DNA from: Dolomitihabitans soli
GTDB lineage: Bacteria > Actinomycetota > Actinomycetes > Streptosporangiales > Streptosporangiaceae
Assembly: GCF_022213955.1 (NCBI RefSeq)
Contig: NZ_JAKNTW010000034.1
Span: forward strand, 1 to 64,000
Direction: 5' to 3'
Length of the DNA: 64,000 nt
Position numbers and translations under genes: made by a program
Shown here: positions 23,540 through 32,968 of the stretch, in pieces
Position numbering within the stretch: the stretch's first letter is position 1
Layout of the letters: each line of letters opens with the position of its first letter
The notes under the pieces: model-generated
What the model was told of the DNA's origin: nothing
The model's input: only the letters and a program-made list of their open reading frames with translations
The model's database searches: none

Positions 23540-24802
23540 GTGGGACACGCCATCGCGCGGGCGGCACGTGGGCTGCTGAACTGGAGGTCGCTGCGCTGGA
23601 AGATCGCCGCGCTGGTGGCCATGGCGTCCTGCGCGGTCGCGTTGGCCGTTGGCGTGCTGGTCCACCAGAGCACCTTTGAGCGTTCCATGAGCCTGGGCAG
23701 GGACCGGGCTTTCAGCGAACTGCTGGTCGTGGTGGACACCTACCGGCGTACGGGCAGCACGTCGGATGAGGCGGATCCCGCACAGCTTCCGCCCGCACTG
23801 CTCCAGCAGGCCAGGAGCACCGGGCAGTACCGCACGTGGTACGACGACCGCCGGCCGGACACTCCCTGGATGTGGGCGGTGCAGCAAGTCGGCGGCCAGG
23901 CGCTGGCCGTACGGATCGACATGGGCACCGAGATGCGCAGTCTGCAGGCCCTGGACCGGCACATCGTGATGGCCTCGCTGGCCGTGCTCGCCGTTGTCGT
24001 GCCCCTGGCGGCGTCAGCCGCCGAGCTGCCCAACCGGCGGCTGAGGTGGGTGGCCCGGACCGCGCGGCGTATCGCGGCCGGCGACCTGGAAGCCCGGACC
24101 ATGGTGGGCGGCCGGGGCGGCGACGAGATCACCGAGATCTCGGCCACCGTCGACTTGATGGCCGACAGTCTGCGGGACCGGCTGCTCAGTGAACAGCGCT
24201 TCACCGCCGATGTCGCCCATGAGCTGCGCACCCCGCTGATGGGCCTGGTCATCGCGGCCGAACTGCTCCCGGAGAGCGAGGCGACCGAGCTGGTCAGAGG
24301 TCGGGTGCGGGTGCTGCGGACGCTGGTGGAGGACCTGCTGGAGATCTCCGGCCTCGACGCGGGCGCGGAGCGGGCCGAACGCGCATCGGTGCCGCTGGGC
24401 CGGGTCGTCGAGGAGTCCGTAGGCCGGACGGGACTGCGGGTCCAGCTGATGGTGACCGGTGATCCGGTCGCCGACACCGATCCGCGCCGCCTCGACCGGA
24501 TCATCGCCAACCTCGTCGCCAACGCCCACCGCCACGGACGCTCTCCGGTCGAGATCACCGTGAACGGTACGGCGATCGCCGTACGCGACCATGGCCCCGG
24601 ATTCCCCGACGAGCTGCTGGCACACGGACCGCAGCGCTTCCGCACCGGCGCGGCCGAACGCGGCCGGGGCCACGGCCTGGGCCTGACCATCGCCCTTGGC
24701 CAAGCCCGGGTGATCGGCGCCGGGCTCGCCTTCGCCAACGCCCCGGACGGCGGCGCGATCGCCACGCTTCACCTGCGCGGCGATACCGGATCCAAGGGCT
24801 GA
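23540..24802 (+). CDS. Sensor histidine kinase
   Basis: The protein has 420 residues with two membrane helices (about 22-42 and 140-160) enclosing a small extracellular sensor region, then HAMP, an H-box (FTADVAHELRTPLMG) and a compact ATPase domain (NLVANAHRHG, DHGPGFPDEL, GHGLGLTIALG). The GTG at 23540 is chosen because it directly follows the regulator stop. It resembles CseC-type envelope-stress kinases in layout. It pairs with the preceding regulator. Confidence 0.9.
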   Translation: MGHAIARAARGLLNWRSLRWKIAALVAMASCAVALAVGVLVHQSTFERSMSLGRDRAFSELLVVVDTYRRTGSTSDEADPAQLPPALLQQARSTGQYRTWYDDRRPDTPWMWAVQQVGGQALAVRIDMGTEMRSLQALDRHIVMASLAVLAVVVPLAASAAELPNRRLRWVARTARRIAAGDLEARTMVGGRGGDEITEISATVDLMADSLRDRLLSEQRFTADVAHELRTPLMGLVIAAELLPESEATELVRGRVRVLRTLVEDLLEISGLDAGAERAERASVPLGRVVEESVGRTGLRVQLMVTGDPVADTDPRRLDRIIANLVANAHRHGRSPVEITVNGTAIAVRDHGPGFPDELLAHGPQRFRTGAAERGRGHGLGLTIALGQARVIGAGLAFANAPDGGAIATLHLRGDTGSKG

Positions 24803-24970
24803 CACACACCCGATACGGATCCAAGCGGCCGCGGATACGCGACCGCGACAGCGCGGACACCCGCACCGCGCAGGGTGGCTGACGTGCGCCACCGCGGCGT
24901 ACCGACCTCTCGGAGCGACCCTGCCCACCCCCGTCCGATCGCAGGGCGGCCACAGCCACGAAAGAACACC

Positions 24971-25471
24971 ATGCCCAGCACACTTCACCTCCCTCGTACT
25001 CGCGTCGTACTCGCGGCCTTCGCCTGCCTCGCGGGCCTGCTGGCCGGTTGCGGCGACGCGAACGAGTCGAGCGGCACGCCGAACAACGCGTCGACTTCCG
25101 TGGCCGATTCCGATTCCGCCGGTACGGCCGACCAGAAGTACACCGAATGGGAGGTCAAGTTCCGGTCGTGCCTGAGCGACAAGGGCTTCGAGCTTCCGGA
25201 GGAGGCCGGAGAAATCGACTTCGGCGACCGGCAGGACGCGTACGAAGTAGCGAGGGACGGCTGTATCAAGAAGATCGGCCAGCCGCCGACAGCCGCCGAC
25301 GACCAGCCCGCCCTGTCCGACGAAGAAGCAAAAGAGAAGGAGCTCAAAACCCTCCAGTGCCTCCGCGACCACGGGTACAACGTCAAGGACCCCGCTCCCG
25401 GGCAGGCCGCCCAGGTCGAGGTGCCTGATGGCGTCTCGCAGGACGGCTTGAAGGAGTGCTACGGAGAATGA
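24971..25471 (+). CDS. Putative lipoprotein
   Basis: The 166-residue protein has a lipobox (LAGLLAGC) with the lipid-modified Cys near 25, then a Ser/Thr-rich linker and an acidic domain with three further cysteines (FRSCL, DGCIK, LQCLRD). The pattern of the last part is common in lipoproteins beside actinobacterial MacAB-like exporters. It may be a sensor or substrate partner. Its stop overlaps the next start by four bases. Confidence 0.8.
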   Translation: MPSTLHLPRTRVVLAAFACLAGLLAGCGDANESSGTPNNASTSVADSDSAGTADQKYTEWEVKFRSCLSDKGFELPEEAGEIDFGDRQDAYEVARDGCIKKIGQPPTAADDQPALSDEEAKEKELKTLQCLRDHGYNVKDPAPGQAAQVEVPDGVSQDGLKECYGE

Positions 25472-26583
25472 CGTCCGAGCATTCCTCCATAAAGCCGGGA
25501 AATGACCCCGCGCCGCGGGGACCCGGCCGCACGTGGGTGCTGGCGACCGCAGCCGTCGCTGCCATCGCTCTCGGGGCGGCCGCGACCTTGATGGTGGTGC
25601 GGTCCGGGGGCGGCGCTGCCGAGGAGACCGAGCGGAAGCACGTGGCGAACACCGCTCCGGTGGAACGGAAGACGCTCCGGGAGACCATCACCGCGCTCGG
25701 AACACTGAGCTACGGCGCGTCGAACCGGCTCAACGCCGGCCGCGCCGGCACCATCACCCGTCTGCCGCGCGAAGGCCGCAGGGTGAAGCCCGGCGGGGTG
25801 CTGCACTCGATCGACAACCAGCCCGTGGTGCTGATGCGCGGCAGGCTCCCCGCGTGGCGGGCGTTCGAGAGCGGCATGAGCGACGGGCCGGACGTGCGGC
25901 AACTGGAGCGGAACCTCGACCTCCTCGGCCACTTCACCGGAACTCCCGACGCCTGCTTCGACTGGTACACGAAGGTCGCGATCTTGCACTGGCAAGATGC
26001 CATCGGTGTGCGGGAGACCGGGTCGATAAAGCGTGGGCAGATCGTCTTCACCCCGGGCGAGGTGCGCGTCGCGGAGACCATGGCACACCTCGGCGACCAG
26101 GTCGCAGCGGGTACCGCCGTGGCGAAACTGTCGGGGCTCAACAAGATCGTTACTGCCGAGCTCAAGGCGGCGAACCAGGCCGTCGCCAAGGTGCGCGGCA
26201 AGGTGACCGTGAATCTGCCCGGCGGCAAGACGACGACCGGCACCGTCTCCAAGGTCGGCGCGCCCCGGCAACGGGAAGACGGCGACAAGAAGACGATCAC
26301 CGTCCCGGTGGCCATCACCCTCGACCGCCCGGCCGCCGCCGGCTCCCTTCAAGAGGTTTCGGTGTCGATCGACTTTCCCACCGCCAGTCGCGAAGACGTC
26401 CTGACCGTGCCCGTCGCCGCTCTCATCGCCCTGCCTGACGGCGGGTACGGAGTCGAGGTGGTTCGCGACGCCGTAACGACCCAGACGCTCACGGTGAAGA
26501 CGGGACTGTTCGCCGGCGGCTCCGTGGAAGTGACCGGCAACGGACTCGACGCGGGGCAGAAAGTCGTGGTCCCGACCCTATGA
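25468..26583 (+). CDS. Efflux adaptor protein with peptidoglycan-binding-like domain
   Basis: The 371 residues start with a membrane helix (VLATAAVAAIALGAAATLMVV). A biotinyl-lipoyl-like part follows, then a peptidoglycan-binding-type segment (DVRQLERNLDLLGHF), then adaptor beta domains ending VLTVPVAALIAL and VEVTGNGLDAGQKVVV. Such proteins link MacB-type ABC exporters to the cell wall in Gram-positive bacteria. Coupling to the ATPase gene by a four-base overlap supports one complex. Confidence 0.87.
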   Translation: MTSEHSSIKPGNDPAPRGPGRTWVLATAAVAAIALGAAATLMVVRSGGGAAEETERKHVANTAPVERKTLRETITALGTLSYGASNRLNAGRAGTITRLPREGRRVKPGGVLHSIDNQPVVLMRGRLPAWRAFESGMSDGPDVRQLERNLDLLGHFTGTPDACFDWYTKVAILHWQDAIGVRETGSIKRGQIVFTPGEVRVAETMAHLGDQVAAGTAVAKLSGLNKIVTAELKAANQAVAKVRGKVTVNLPGGKTTTGTVSKVGAPRQREDGDKKTITVPVAITLDRPAAAGSLQEVSVSIDFPTASREDVLTVPVAALIALPDGGYGVEVVRDAVTTQTLTVKTGLFAGGSVEVTGNGLDAGQKVVVPTL

Positions 26584-27269
26584 GCGATTCCGTCATCGAA
26601 CTCGACCAGGTGGTCCGCGACTACGGCAGTCCACCGGTGCGCGCGGTCGACCACGTGTCGCTGTCGGTGGCCCGCGGTGAGTTCGTCGCCGTCGTCGGCC
26701 CCAGCGGCTCGGGCAAGTCGAGCCTGCTCAACATCATCGGCACTCTCGACCGGCCCACGAGTGGACGTACGATCATCGACGGCCACGACGTCGACACGAT
26801 GAACGACGCGGCACTCTCGGCGCTGCGCGCGTACCGGATCGGGTTCGTCTTCCAGCAGTTCCATCTCACGGACGGGGTCAGCGCGCTCGACACCGTCGCG
26901 GACGGCCTCATCTATACCGGGACACCCCGCGCGGAGCGGCGACGCCGGGCGGTGGCGAGCCTCACCCGCGTCGGCCTGGCACATCGCCTCGACCACCAGC
27001 CCCACCAGCTGTCCGGCGGTGAACGGCAACGCGTCGCCATCGCCCGGGCGACGGTGTCCGATCCGACGCTACTGCTGGCGGACGAGCCCACCGGCAACCT
27101 CGACCAGCGCTCCGGCGCGAGCGTGCTGGAGCTGCTCCACGAGCTCAACACCACGGGCACCACCATCGTCGTGATCACGCACGATGTGCGGCTCGCCGAA
27201 CAGATGCCGAGGCGGATCACCATCCGTGACGGCCGCGTCGTCGAGGACGATCAGGAAGCGCCGGCATGA
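26580..27269 (+). CDS. MacB-type ABC transporter ATPase
   Basis: The 229-residue ATPase has Walker A (GPSGSGKSS), Q-loop FVFQQFHLT, signature LSGGERQRVAIARA and Walker B LLLADEPTGNLD. It fits the LolD/MacB class, which powers FtsX-like permeases by mechanotransmission and does not translocate through the membrane in the usual way. It overlaps both neighbours by four bases. Confidence 0.93.
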   Translation: MSDSVIELDQVVRDYGSPPVRAVDHVSLSVARGEFVAVVGPSGSGKSSLLNIIGTLDRPTSGRTIIDGHDVDTMNDAALSALRAYRIGFVFQQFHLTDGVSALDTVADGLIYTGTPRAERRRRAVASLTRVGLAHRLDHQPHQLSGGERQRVAIARATVSDPTLLLADEPTGNLDQRSGASVLELLHELNTTGTTIVVITHDVRLAEQMPRRITIRDGRVVEDDQEAPA

Positions 27270-28471
27270 GCCGCGGCAACCAGACCGAGATACGCCAGTC
27301 GCGCCTGCTCCGCTCTGATGTCTACCGGTTGGGCGCGTCGGGGCTGAAATCACGGCCCACCCGGGTCGTCCTCTCCGCGCTCGGCATCGCGATCGGCATC
27401 GCGGCGATGATCGCCGTCGTGGGCATCTCCACCTCGAGCCGGGCGAAGCTGGACGCCGAGTTGGCGTCGCTGGGCACGAACCTGCTCACCGTCCAGCCGG
27501 GTACGTCGATCACCGGCCAGGACACCACTCTGCCGGTCGAGTCCACCGGTAAGGTCGGCCTGATTCGCGGGGTCTCGACCGCCGGAGCGGTCGCCACGTT
27601 GCCGGACGTCAAGGTGTACCGGAGCCGGCTCATCGACGCGGACAAGTCCGGCGGCATCGTTGTGCAGGCCGCCGACCCCCATCTCCTCGGCCTCCTCGAC
27701 GGCACCCTGCGCCAGGGAGCATGGCTCACCAAGGCGACCGCGAACTACCCCACCGTCGTGCTCGGCGGAATCGCCGCCGATCGGCTCGGCATCGTGAGTC
27801 CGGGAAGCCAGATCTGGCTCGGCGACACCCAGTTCACGGTCATCGGGATCCTCGACGCCCTGCCGCTCGCCCCGGACCTGGACACCTCCGCGTTCATCGG
27901 TGAGGCATTCGCCACCGCGCGGTTCGACTGGGACGGCAAACCGACCATCATCTTCGAGCGCTCGGCCGATGCGGAGGTGGAAACAGTGCGCACGCTCCTG
28001 CCGCGCACGGTGAACCCGGAGAATCCCGAGAATGTGCGTGTTTCGCGGCCCTCCGACGCTCTGGCGGCGAAGAATGCCGCGGACCTCGCATTCACCGGCC
28101 TTCTGGTCGGGCTGGGCTCGGTCGCGCTGCTCGTCGGAGGCATCGGCGTCGCCAACACAATGGTGATCTCCGTACTCGAACGTCGCAGGGAGATCGGGCT
28201 ACGGCGTGCGCTCGGCGCCACCCAAGGACATATCCGGACCCAATTCCTGGCAGAAGCCCTCCTGCTGTCCGCGCTCGGCGGCCTTGCCGGGACCGTCATC
28301 GGGTTCGGAGTCATCGCGATGTTCGCCGGGACGAACGGCTGGCCCATCTCGGTTCCTCCCGTCGTGTTCGCCGGTGGCATCGGCGCGACCATGCTGATCG
28401 GAGCGGTCGCCGGCCTCTATCCGGCGATCCGTGCGTCGAAGACGCCTCCAACCGCCGCCCTGAACGGTTGA
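27266..28471 (+). CDS. FtsX/MacB-type ABC permease
   Basis: The 401-residue protein has one N-terminal membrane helix, a large extracellular MacB_PCD-like domain, and three C-terminal helices with the FtsX signature (VSVLERRREIGLRRALGAT as the conserved turn). With the adaptor and ATPase it forms a tripartite-like exporter, probably for antimicrobial peptides or envelope-active compounds, controlled by the upstream two-component system. Confidence 0.92.
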   Translation: MSRGNQTEIRQSRLLRSDVYRLGASGLKSRPTRVVLSALGIAIGIAAMIAVVGISTSSRAKLDAELASLGTNLLTVQPGTSITGQDTTLPVESTGKVGLIRGVSTAGAVATLPDVKVYRSRLIDADKSGGIVVQAADPHLLGLLDGTLRQGAWLTKATANYPTVVLGGIAADRLGIVSPGSQIWLGDTQFTVIGILDALPLAPDLDTSAFIGEAFATARFDWDGKPTIIFERSADAEVETVRTLLPRTVNPENPENVRVSRPSDALAAKNAADLAFTGLLVGLGSVALLVGGIGVANTMVISVLERRREIGLRRALGATQGHIRTQFLAEALLLSALGGLAGTVIGFGVIAMFAGTNGWPISVPPVVFAGGIGATMLIGAVAGLYPAIRASKTPPTAALNG

Positions 28472-28512
28472 TCGCACCGGCGGCAGGAACCCGTTGACGA
28501 CCGAAAGGCAGA

Positions 28513-28546
28513 GGAAGGGAGGGGACACGTCACGCCCCTCCCTTCC
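28513..28546 (+). terminator. Terminator of the export operon
   Basis: Twelve-base arms (GGAAGGGAGGGG and its complement, one base offset) enclose a 9-nt loop 41 bases past the permease stop. There is no strong T-tract. Between here and 28780 no gene is seen; a T-rich stretch near 28700-28760 may hold the promoter of the first small peptide gene. Confidence 0.7.
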
Positions 28547-28808
28547 AAGGTCAAACGAATTAAGGCCCACCGGCAACCGTCATTGGCGCGGGCTTTCAGG
28601 CGGGCCCGTGTCCCGTCGGCCAGTGCTGCCGCTGCCGCGCCGACAACCCGGCTGACCATGGCGCTCATGTCGCGATGTCGACACTAACGCACGTATCGAC
28701 GTGTCCTAAAATTATGGCTCTTGTCGGGGTTTTATCGCGTATGTAGAATTTCTTTGGTCGAGTCTTGGCGAGGCCAGGATCGTCTGGTATTCACATTCGG
28801 AGGTATCC

Positions 28809-28952
28809 GTGGCTGCAAAGACCAGTGCAAGAAATGTGCTCATCATTGCGGCGATCATTGCCGCCGGTGTCGCACTTGCGGGGCCGGCTTATGCCGAGGT
28901 TGAACCGCCTGGTGGAGGCGCGACCACCAACGGTTACACCTGGTCCAACTAA
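28809..28952 (+). CDS. 47-residue secreted peptide, copy 1
   Basis: The gene is too short for most callers but convincing. It has GGAGG five bases before GTG, then a signal peptide (NVLIIAAIIAAGVALAGPAYA). The predicted mature peptide is EVEPPGGGATTNGYTWSN. A second copy at 29410-29553 differs in only a few residues, and the changes keep the frame. The mature part has no cysteine. A role as a signal, surface peptide or bacteriocin-like product is possible, but I do not recognise a family. Confidence 0.8.
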   Translation: MAAKTSARNVLIIAAIIAAGVALAGPAYAEVEPPGGGATTNGYTWSN

Positions 28953-29242
28953 TACTGTCGCGGGTCGACAACCCATCGGGTCGCCATGACGGCAACGGGC
29001 TTCCAGGGGTACCGAGCGGCAGCCGTACACCACTCCCTGACCTTGGTCTTCGGCAGGAGAGCAGAGTGATCGCTCCGCCTGGTAGGCGGACGCGCAGGCA
29101 GCCGCGGGGCTTCCGTTTCTCGTGCTTGGCGACCCTGCGGTACGGGTCCCCTGGCCTCTCCGCCGGCCGGGGTGTTGTGTACGGCAGCGGGTACAGCAAC
29201 ACCGGCATAAATGATCACTCGCCGTCAGCCTCAGGTGAGACC

Positions 29243-29374
29243 CGGACCGTTTGCGAGAATCGGGGCTCTGGAATCCGCGCCATGGTTTCCGCCCTCCGAG
29301 CGGCTGGTATGAGCCCATCGCAGTTCGATGACCGAGTGTCCTCCTTCACCGTCACCATCCCCAACCACGCCTTG
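29243..29374 (+). pseudogene. AlbA_2-domain ATP-binding protein, C-terminal fragment
   Basis: The frame contains NRGSGIRAMVSALRAAGMSP followed by QFDDRVSSFTVTIPNHAL. This matches the end of the ATP-binding domain of RecG-like/AlbA_2 (Schlafen-type) regulators. No N-terminus remains. The second peptide cassette begins immediately after NHAL, so the cassette seems to have been inserted into or copied next to the broken gene. Confidence 0.55.
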
Positions 29375-29409
29375 CCAGGATCGTCTGGTATTCACATTCG
29401 GAGGTATCC

Positions 29410-29553
29410 GTGGCTGCAAAGTCCAGAGCAAGGAATGTGCTCATCATTGCGGCGATCATTGCCGCCGGTGTCGCACTTGCGGGGCCGGCTTATGCCGAGG
29501 TTGTACCGCCTGGTGGAGGCGCGACCACCAACGGTTTCACCTGGTCCAACTAA
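29410..29553 (+). CDS. 47-residue secreted peptide, copy 2
   Basis: GTG is preceded by GGAGG as in copy 1. The signal peptide is identical except at the first basic residues, and the mature peptide is EVVPPGGGATTNGFTWSN. Homology with copy 1 begins about 40 bases before the start (CCAGGATCGTCTGGTATTC) and ends after the stop codon. A hairpin (CCCACGC/GCGTGGG, 29573-29597) follows. Confidence 0.8.
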   Translation: MAAKSRARNVLIIAAIIAAGVALAGPAYAEVVPPGGGATTNGFTWSN

Positions 29554-29590
29554 TACCGCCACGGGTCGACAGCCCACGCGCCTTGCTGTG

Positions 29591-29721
29591 GCGTGGGCGC
29601 CGGTTCCGACGTGCGGCAGGACTCCGGGGCGGCACCGACGCCGGCTTGCGCCGACCGGACCCGAAGCGCCGGCTACGGTACGCACCGCCGCCCCCACCAT
29701 CGCAAGACGATCGCCACGGGG
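29591..29721 (+). repeat. Dispersed GC-rich repeat, copy 3 of 3
   Basis: This is a diverged copy of the element at 108-229 and 2230-2359, about 27 kb away, again directly downstream of a small secreted-protein gene. The shared ends are GCGTGGGCGCCGG and GATCGCCACGGGG. Confidence 0.7.
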
Positions 29722-29794
29722 CCCCCTCACCGCATCTCAGCAGTTCGGGGGCCTTCCAACTGGTGTGGCAGGTGCAGAAGGCTGAGCCGGCGGT

Positions 29795-30613
29795 TTACCC
29801 GTGTCGCGTGATGGCTTCCTGCAGTTCGGTCACCCAGGTCGCCGGGTCGCCGTCGCCGTACTTGAGGTACACCTCGCGGGCGAGGCCGGAACTGCGGTGG
29901 CCGTTGTCCTCGATCCACTTGGCGAGCTGCTGGAATGCGGCGTCCACGTCGTCCATGTGCCCGTGGTGGATGATCGTGGCCGCCTGTTCGATCGTGGGCA
30001 GGTCGACGACGTCGAAGTCGTAGGTCCTGCCCTGCTCCACATTCACCGGAGCGCCGGCATGCACCTGCACACCTTCGGGGACCTGCTCGTAGTAAGCGAC
30101 CGCGGGGCCGATGACGGCGAGACCGGCCTCGTCGAGCCGCTTGAACAGCTCCTCGTACAACGGCTGGATCACTGGGCCGATTTTGTCCGGCTCGTAGCTC
30201 TCCGCGATACCGCTCATCTCGGCGAGGCGGATCGCGGGAACACTCTTGATCACGACGTCCATGGGCAGGATGCCCTCCGTTTCGATCATTCGGAGTCTCG
30301 CTTCCACCCTGGCCAGCCGCGCCGTGTCGGCGGCCACCTGCGCCTCCAGCTCTGCGCGGCGGAGCCGTAGCATGCCCTGCAGTTCCTCCGGGTCGACCTT
30401 CTCCTCGAGGATCTGCCTCACCTGTTGGAGGCTGAGGCCGAGATCTTTGAGCGCGATCAGCCGGTTGAGCCGGGACAGCTGCCGCGCCTCGTAGTAGCGG
30501 TAGCCGGTGACCTGGTCGACCCGGGCGGGCCGAAGCAGCCCGAACGCGTCGTAGTGCCGCAGCATGCGTACGGATACCCGGCCAAGACGGGCGAAATCTC
30601 CAATGCTGAACAT
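29795..30613 (-). CDS. MerR family regulator with GyrI-like effector domain
   Basis: The 272-residue protein has a MerR winged helix (FSIGDFARLGRVSVRMLRHY, VTGYRYYEARQL), a dimer coiled coil (about 70-115) and a C-terminal GyrI/SRPBCC-like ligand-binding domain. It resembles multidrug-sensing activators of the BmrR/TipA class. The MFS pump gene upstream on the same strand is a likely target. Confidence 0.9.
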   Translation of the reverse strand: MFSIGDFARLGRVSVRMLRHYDAFGLLRPARVDQVTGYRYYEARQLSRLNRLIALKDLGLSLQQVRQILEEKVDPEELQGMLRLRRAELEAQVAADTARLARVEARLRMIETEGILPMDVVIKSVPAIRLAEMSGIAESYEPDKIGPVIQPLYEELFKRLDEAGLAVIGPAVAYYEQVPEGVQVHAGAPVNVEQGRTYDFDVVDLPTIEQAATIIHHGHMDDVDAAFQQLAKWIEDNGHRSSGLAREVYLKYGDGDPATWVTELQEAITRHG

Positions 30614-30749
30614 GATGCCTCCGGTCTATGGCCTCACACGGTGTCAGGGTCAACCATGCGCCTGCCTCGGCGATGTCACCCACGGCCCTCTCGCCGTGGG
30701 GTTCGCCGAGCGGACAAGCTCGGAGGTCACGCAGGCTCCCGGGACAGCC

Positions 30750-31955
30750 TCAGCCGGACGTGCGTGGGCGGATCGCGTCGCGCAGGAGGAGTGTGGTGAT
30801 CACGCTGCTCACCCCGGTCAGGGCGATCACGAGGCCGACCGGGAGGAATTCCGCGAACACGCCGAAGACTAGAGGTCCGATCCCCTGGATGGTCATGGTG
30901 GTGGTGTTGAGCAGCGCGAAACCCTGTCCCTGGAGGTCGGACGGGACCGCCTCCAGGAAGCGTCGCTGCAGGCCGAGCAGGTAGGCGGATCCCACGCCGG
31001 TGATCACGTACATTGCGGCGATCGCCGGATACGGCAGGTCCAGGATGAGCGCGATCGGGGGCGTGCCCATGACCAGCAGCAGTGGCAGGACGAGTCGTTC
31101 TCGGGTGGCGGGCGCGAACGCTCGCCCAACCACGACGTCGCCGATGAGCATCCCGACTGACGTGGCTGCCAATAGGAGGCCGGTCTCCGTTGGGCTGAAC
31201 GCACGCTGCGCGGAGTACGGGATGAGCAGGCTTCCTGCTGCGGCCAAGTACGCGGCGGGCAGGCAATGGACCATGATCAGCTTGGTGACCCCGGGGGCGG
31301 CGACGAGCGCGGCGTTACCTTGCAAGGTCTTACGCACGATCGACCCGCCCGCGCGGACCACCTCGGTGCGCGACAGGAACAGGCGGCTGATCATCAACGC
31401 GAGCAGGTGCGCCCCTGCGGTGACCAGCATCGTCCGCTCCACGCCCAGCCACGCGATCAGCGCCCCACCAGCGGCCATGCCCACCAGCTGCGCCGCAACC
31501 GCGACGAGGTAGTTCAGCGAACGCCCAAGCACGTAGGTATCGCCGGTGAGGACCTCCGCCAGGACTCGGCCCGCGGCCCCGGTGGTGACCGGTGTCAGGC
31601 AGGCCACGGCCGCGACGAGGAGCAGGCTGACCGCGACCGGGAGGCGTCCGAACGTGAGCAGCAGCCCCACCGCGCACTGGAGAGCGTAGCCCGTGGTGAT
31701 GAGGGTCCGCGGCGAGAACCGGTCCGCCATCGCGGCAAGAAACAGGCCGCCTGCGGCTTGGGGGAGGAAGCTGATCGTGAACGCCACCGCCGTCAACAAC
31801 GGAGAGTTGGTCTGGCTGAACACCAGCACCGCCAGCGCGACGGACCGCAGCGTGTCCGACATGACGCCAAGCAGCCGAGCTGCGAATAGGGCACGGAACT
31901 GTGTGACCGCGAAGACCTGGCCATAGGTGGCCTTCGTCGTGAACTCATCGGTCAT
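30750..31955 (-). CDS. MFS transporter
   Basis: The 401-residue protein has about twelve membrane helices and no soluble domain. The loop between helices 2 and 3 reads AAMADRFSPRTLITTGYALQ, a form of the MFS motif A. The family includes drug and metabolite exporters (enterobactin-exporter-like). The start at ATG 31955 fits the first membrane segment. The MerR regulator follows in the same direction. Confidence 0.88.
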   Translation of the reverse strand: MTDEFTTKATYGQVFAVTQFRALFAARLLGVMSDTLRSVALAVLVFSQTNSPLLTAVAFTISFLPQAAGGLFLAAMADRFSPRTLITTGYALQCAVGLLLTFGRLPVAVSLLLVAAVACLTPVTTGAAGRVLAEVLTGDTYVLGRSLNYLVAVAAQLVGMAAGGALIAWLGVERTMLVTAGAHLLALMISRLFLSRTEVVRAGGSIVRKTLQGNAALVAAPGVTKLIMVHCLPAAYLAAAGSLLIPYSAQRAFSPTETGLLLAATSVGMLIGDVVVGRAFAPATRERLVLPLLLVMGTPPIALILDLPYPAIAAMYVITGVGSAYLLGLQRRFLEAVPSDLQGQGFALLNTTTMTIQGIGPLVFGVFAEFLPVGLVIALTGVSSVITTLLLRDAIRPRTSG

Positions 31956-32490
31956 GGAGTGGGATGCCCCCGAAATTTCTTGGGCCGAGCCGCGTCTACC
32001 GGTTGATCGCGGTGATATGGGTTGTGGTTTTGCTCGTGATTAGCAGCAGAGTTTGCTCGCCAGTTTCGACAGCGTTCGGGGACTGAGTCTGGAGGGCGTC
32101 GTGTCCGGCATGATGGGATCATGGGTCACCCCGGCTGTCGCCTCAACTGCTTTTCAGCCCGGGGATTGGAGGGGATTTGCCGGCGGTAATACCGCCACTT
32201 CGCGGCTGACTGCAGAGATCCGAGCGAAGCAGCCGGATGCCTGGCGCTCTTCCTCGACGCCACGACGATCGACGCTGCTCGTCCCGCATCAGGATCGTTC
32301 GTCCTCGGCTTCGCCTGCGGGCGCTGCATCTTGACCCGCTCGTCCCAGCGGCTGGTCAGGCGTTGTCGAGGAAGGGCAGGAGAAGGGGGAGTCAGCCGGC
32401 GGCCTTATTCGCCTTCCAGCGGAAACGATCGCTGCCGCAGGAGACCGGCGAACGCTGTCACCCGACACAACCAGGCATTGCGCACTGGTT
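31956..32490. other. Intergenic region, no recognisable gene
   Basis: Several short open frames occur here, but none has a ribosome site or family resemblance. The sequence between 32180 and 32460 looks like decayed coding DNA next to the SDR remnant. Confidence 0.5.
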
Positions 32491-32838
32491 ATGACCATCG
32501 TCCCTGTGACCTGGGATGCGCAGATCGCTATCGACGTCGTCATCATCCAGCCCGGCATCATCAAGACCGAATTCGAAGCCGAAACCGCGCGGCAACCGCG
32601 GGAGACCTCCGGAAGCGGGGCCTACCGGCAGATCGCCGAAGCCATGGCAAGCGCCGCCGAGACGCAGGCGGACCACAATGACCCGGGCGTCGTCGCCACC
32701 ACGATCCGGCAGGCCATCGAGTCGGCCAAGCCGGAAACCCGGTACGCGGTGGGCTGGCTGGCCGAAACTCTCCTGGGCCTCAACAGGACCCTCTCAGCCC
32801 GCGTATTCGACGCGCGGCTGACCGGCTCGCTCAAGTGA
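32491..32838 (+). pseudogene. Short-chain dehydrogenase, C-terminal remnant
   Basis: The frame contains IDVVIIQPGIIKTEFEAETA and a long C-terminal helix region ending RVFDARLTGSLK, which matches the last 40 percent of an SDR (after the catalytic Tyr-Lys). The Rossmann fold and catalytic residues are missing. The first dozen residues do not fit the family. The gene is truncated at the N-terminus. Confidence 0.65.
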
Positions 32839-32968
32839 TCGAACTGCCGCCCCCATGCACAGCCTTCATCGACGAGGAGAACCGGGGCACACCGACTCGT
32901 CCACCACGCGCTCGCCTACGAACGGAGTGCCGTTGGCCTCTGTTCGCAGGCGAGCGTGGTGATGGCGC

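Noticed and set aside
28786-28806. GGTAT direct repeat before the first 47-residue peptide gene as a further SARP box
   Set aside because: The two GGTAT elements are 16 bp apart, not 11, and the second overlaps the ribosome-binding site.
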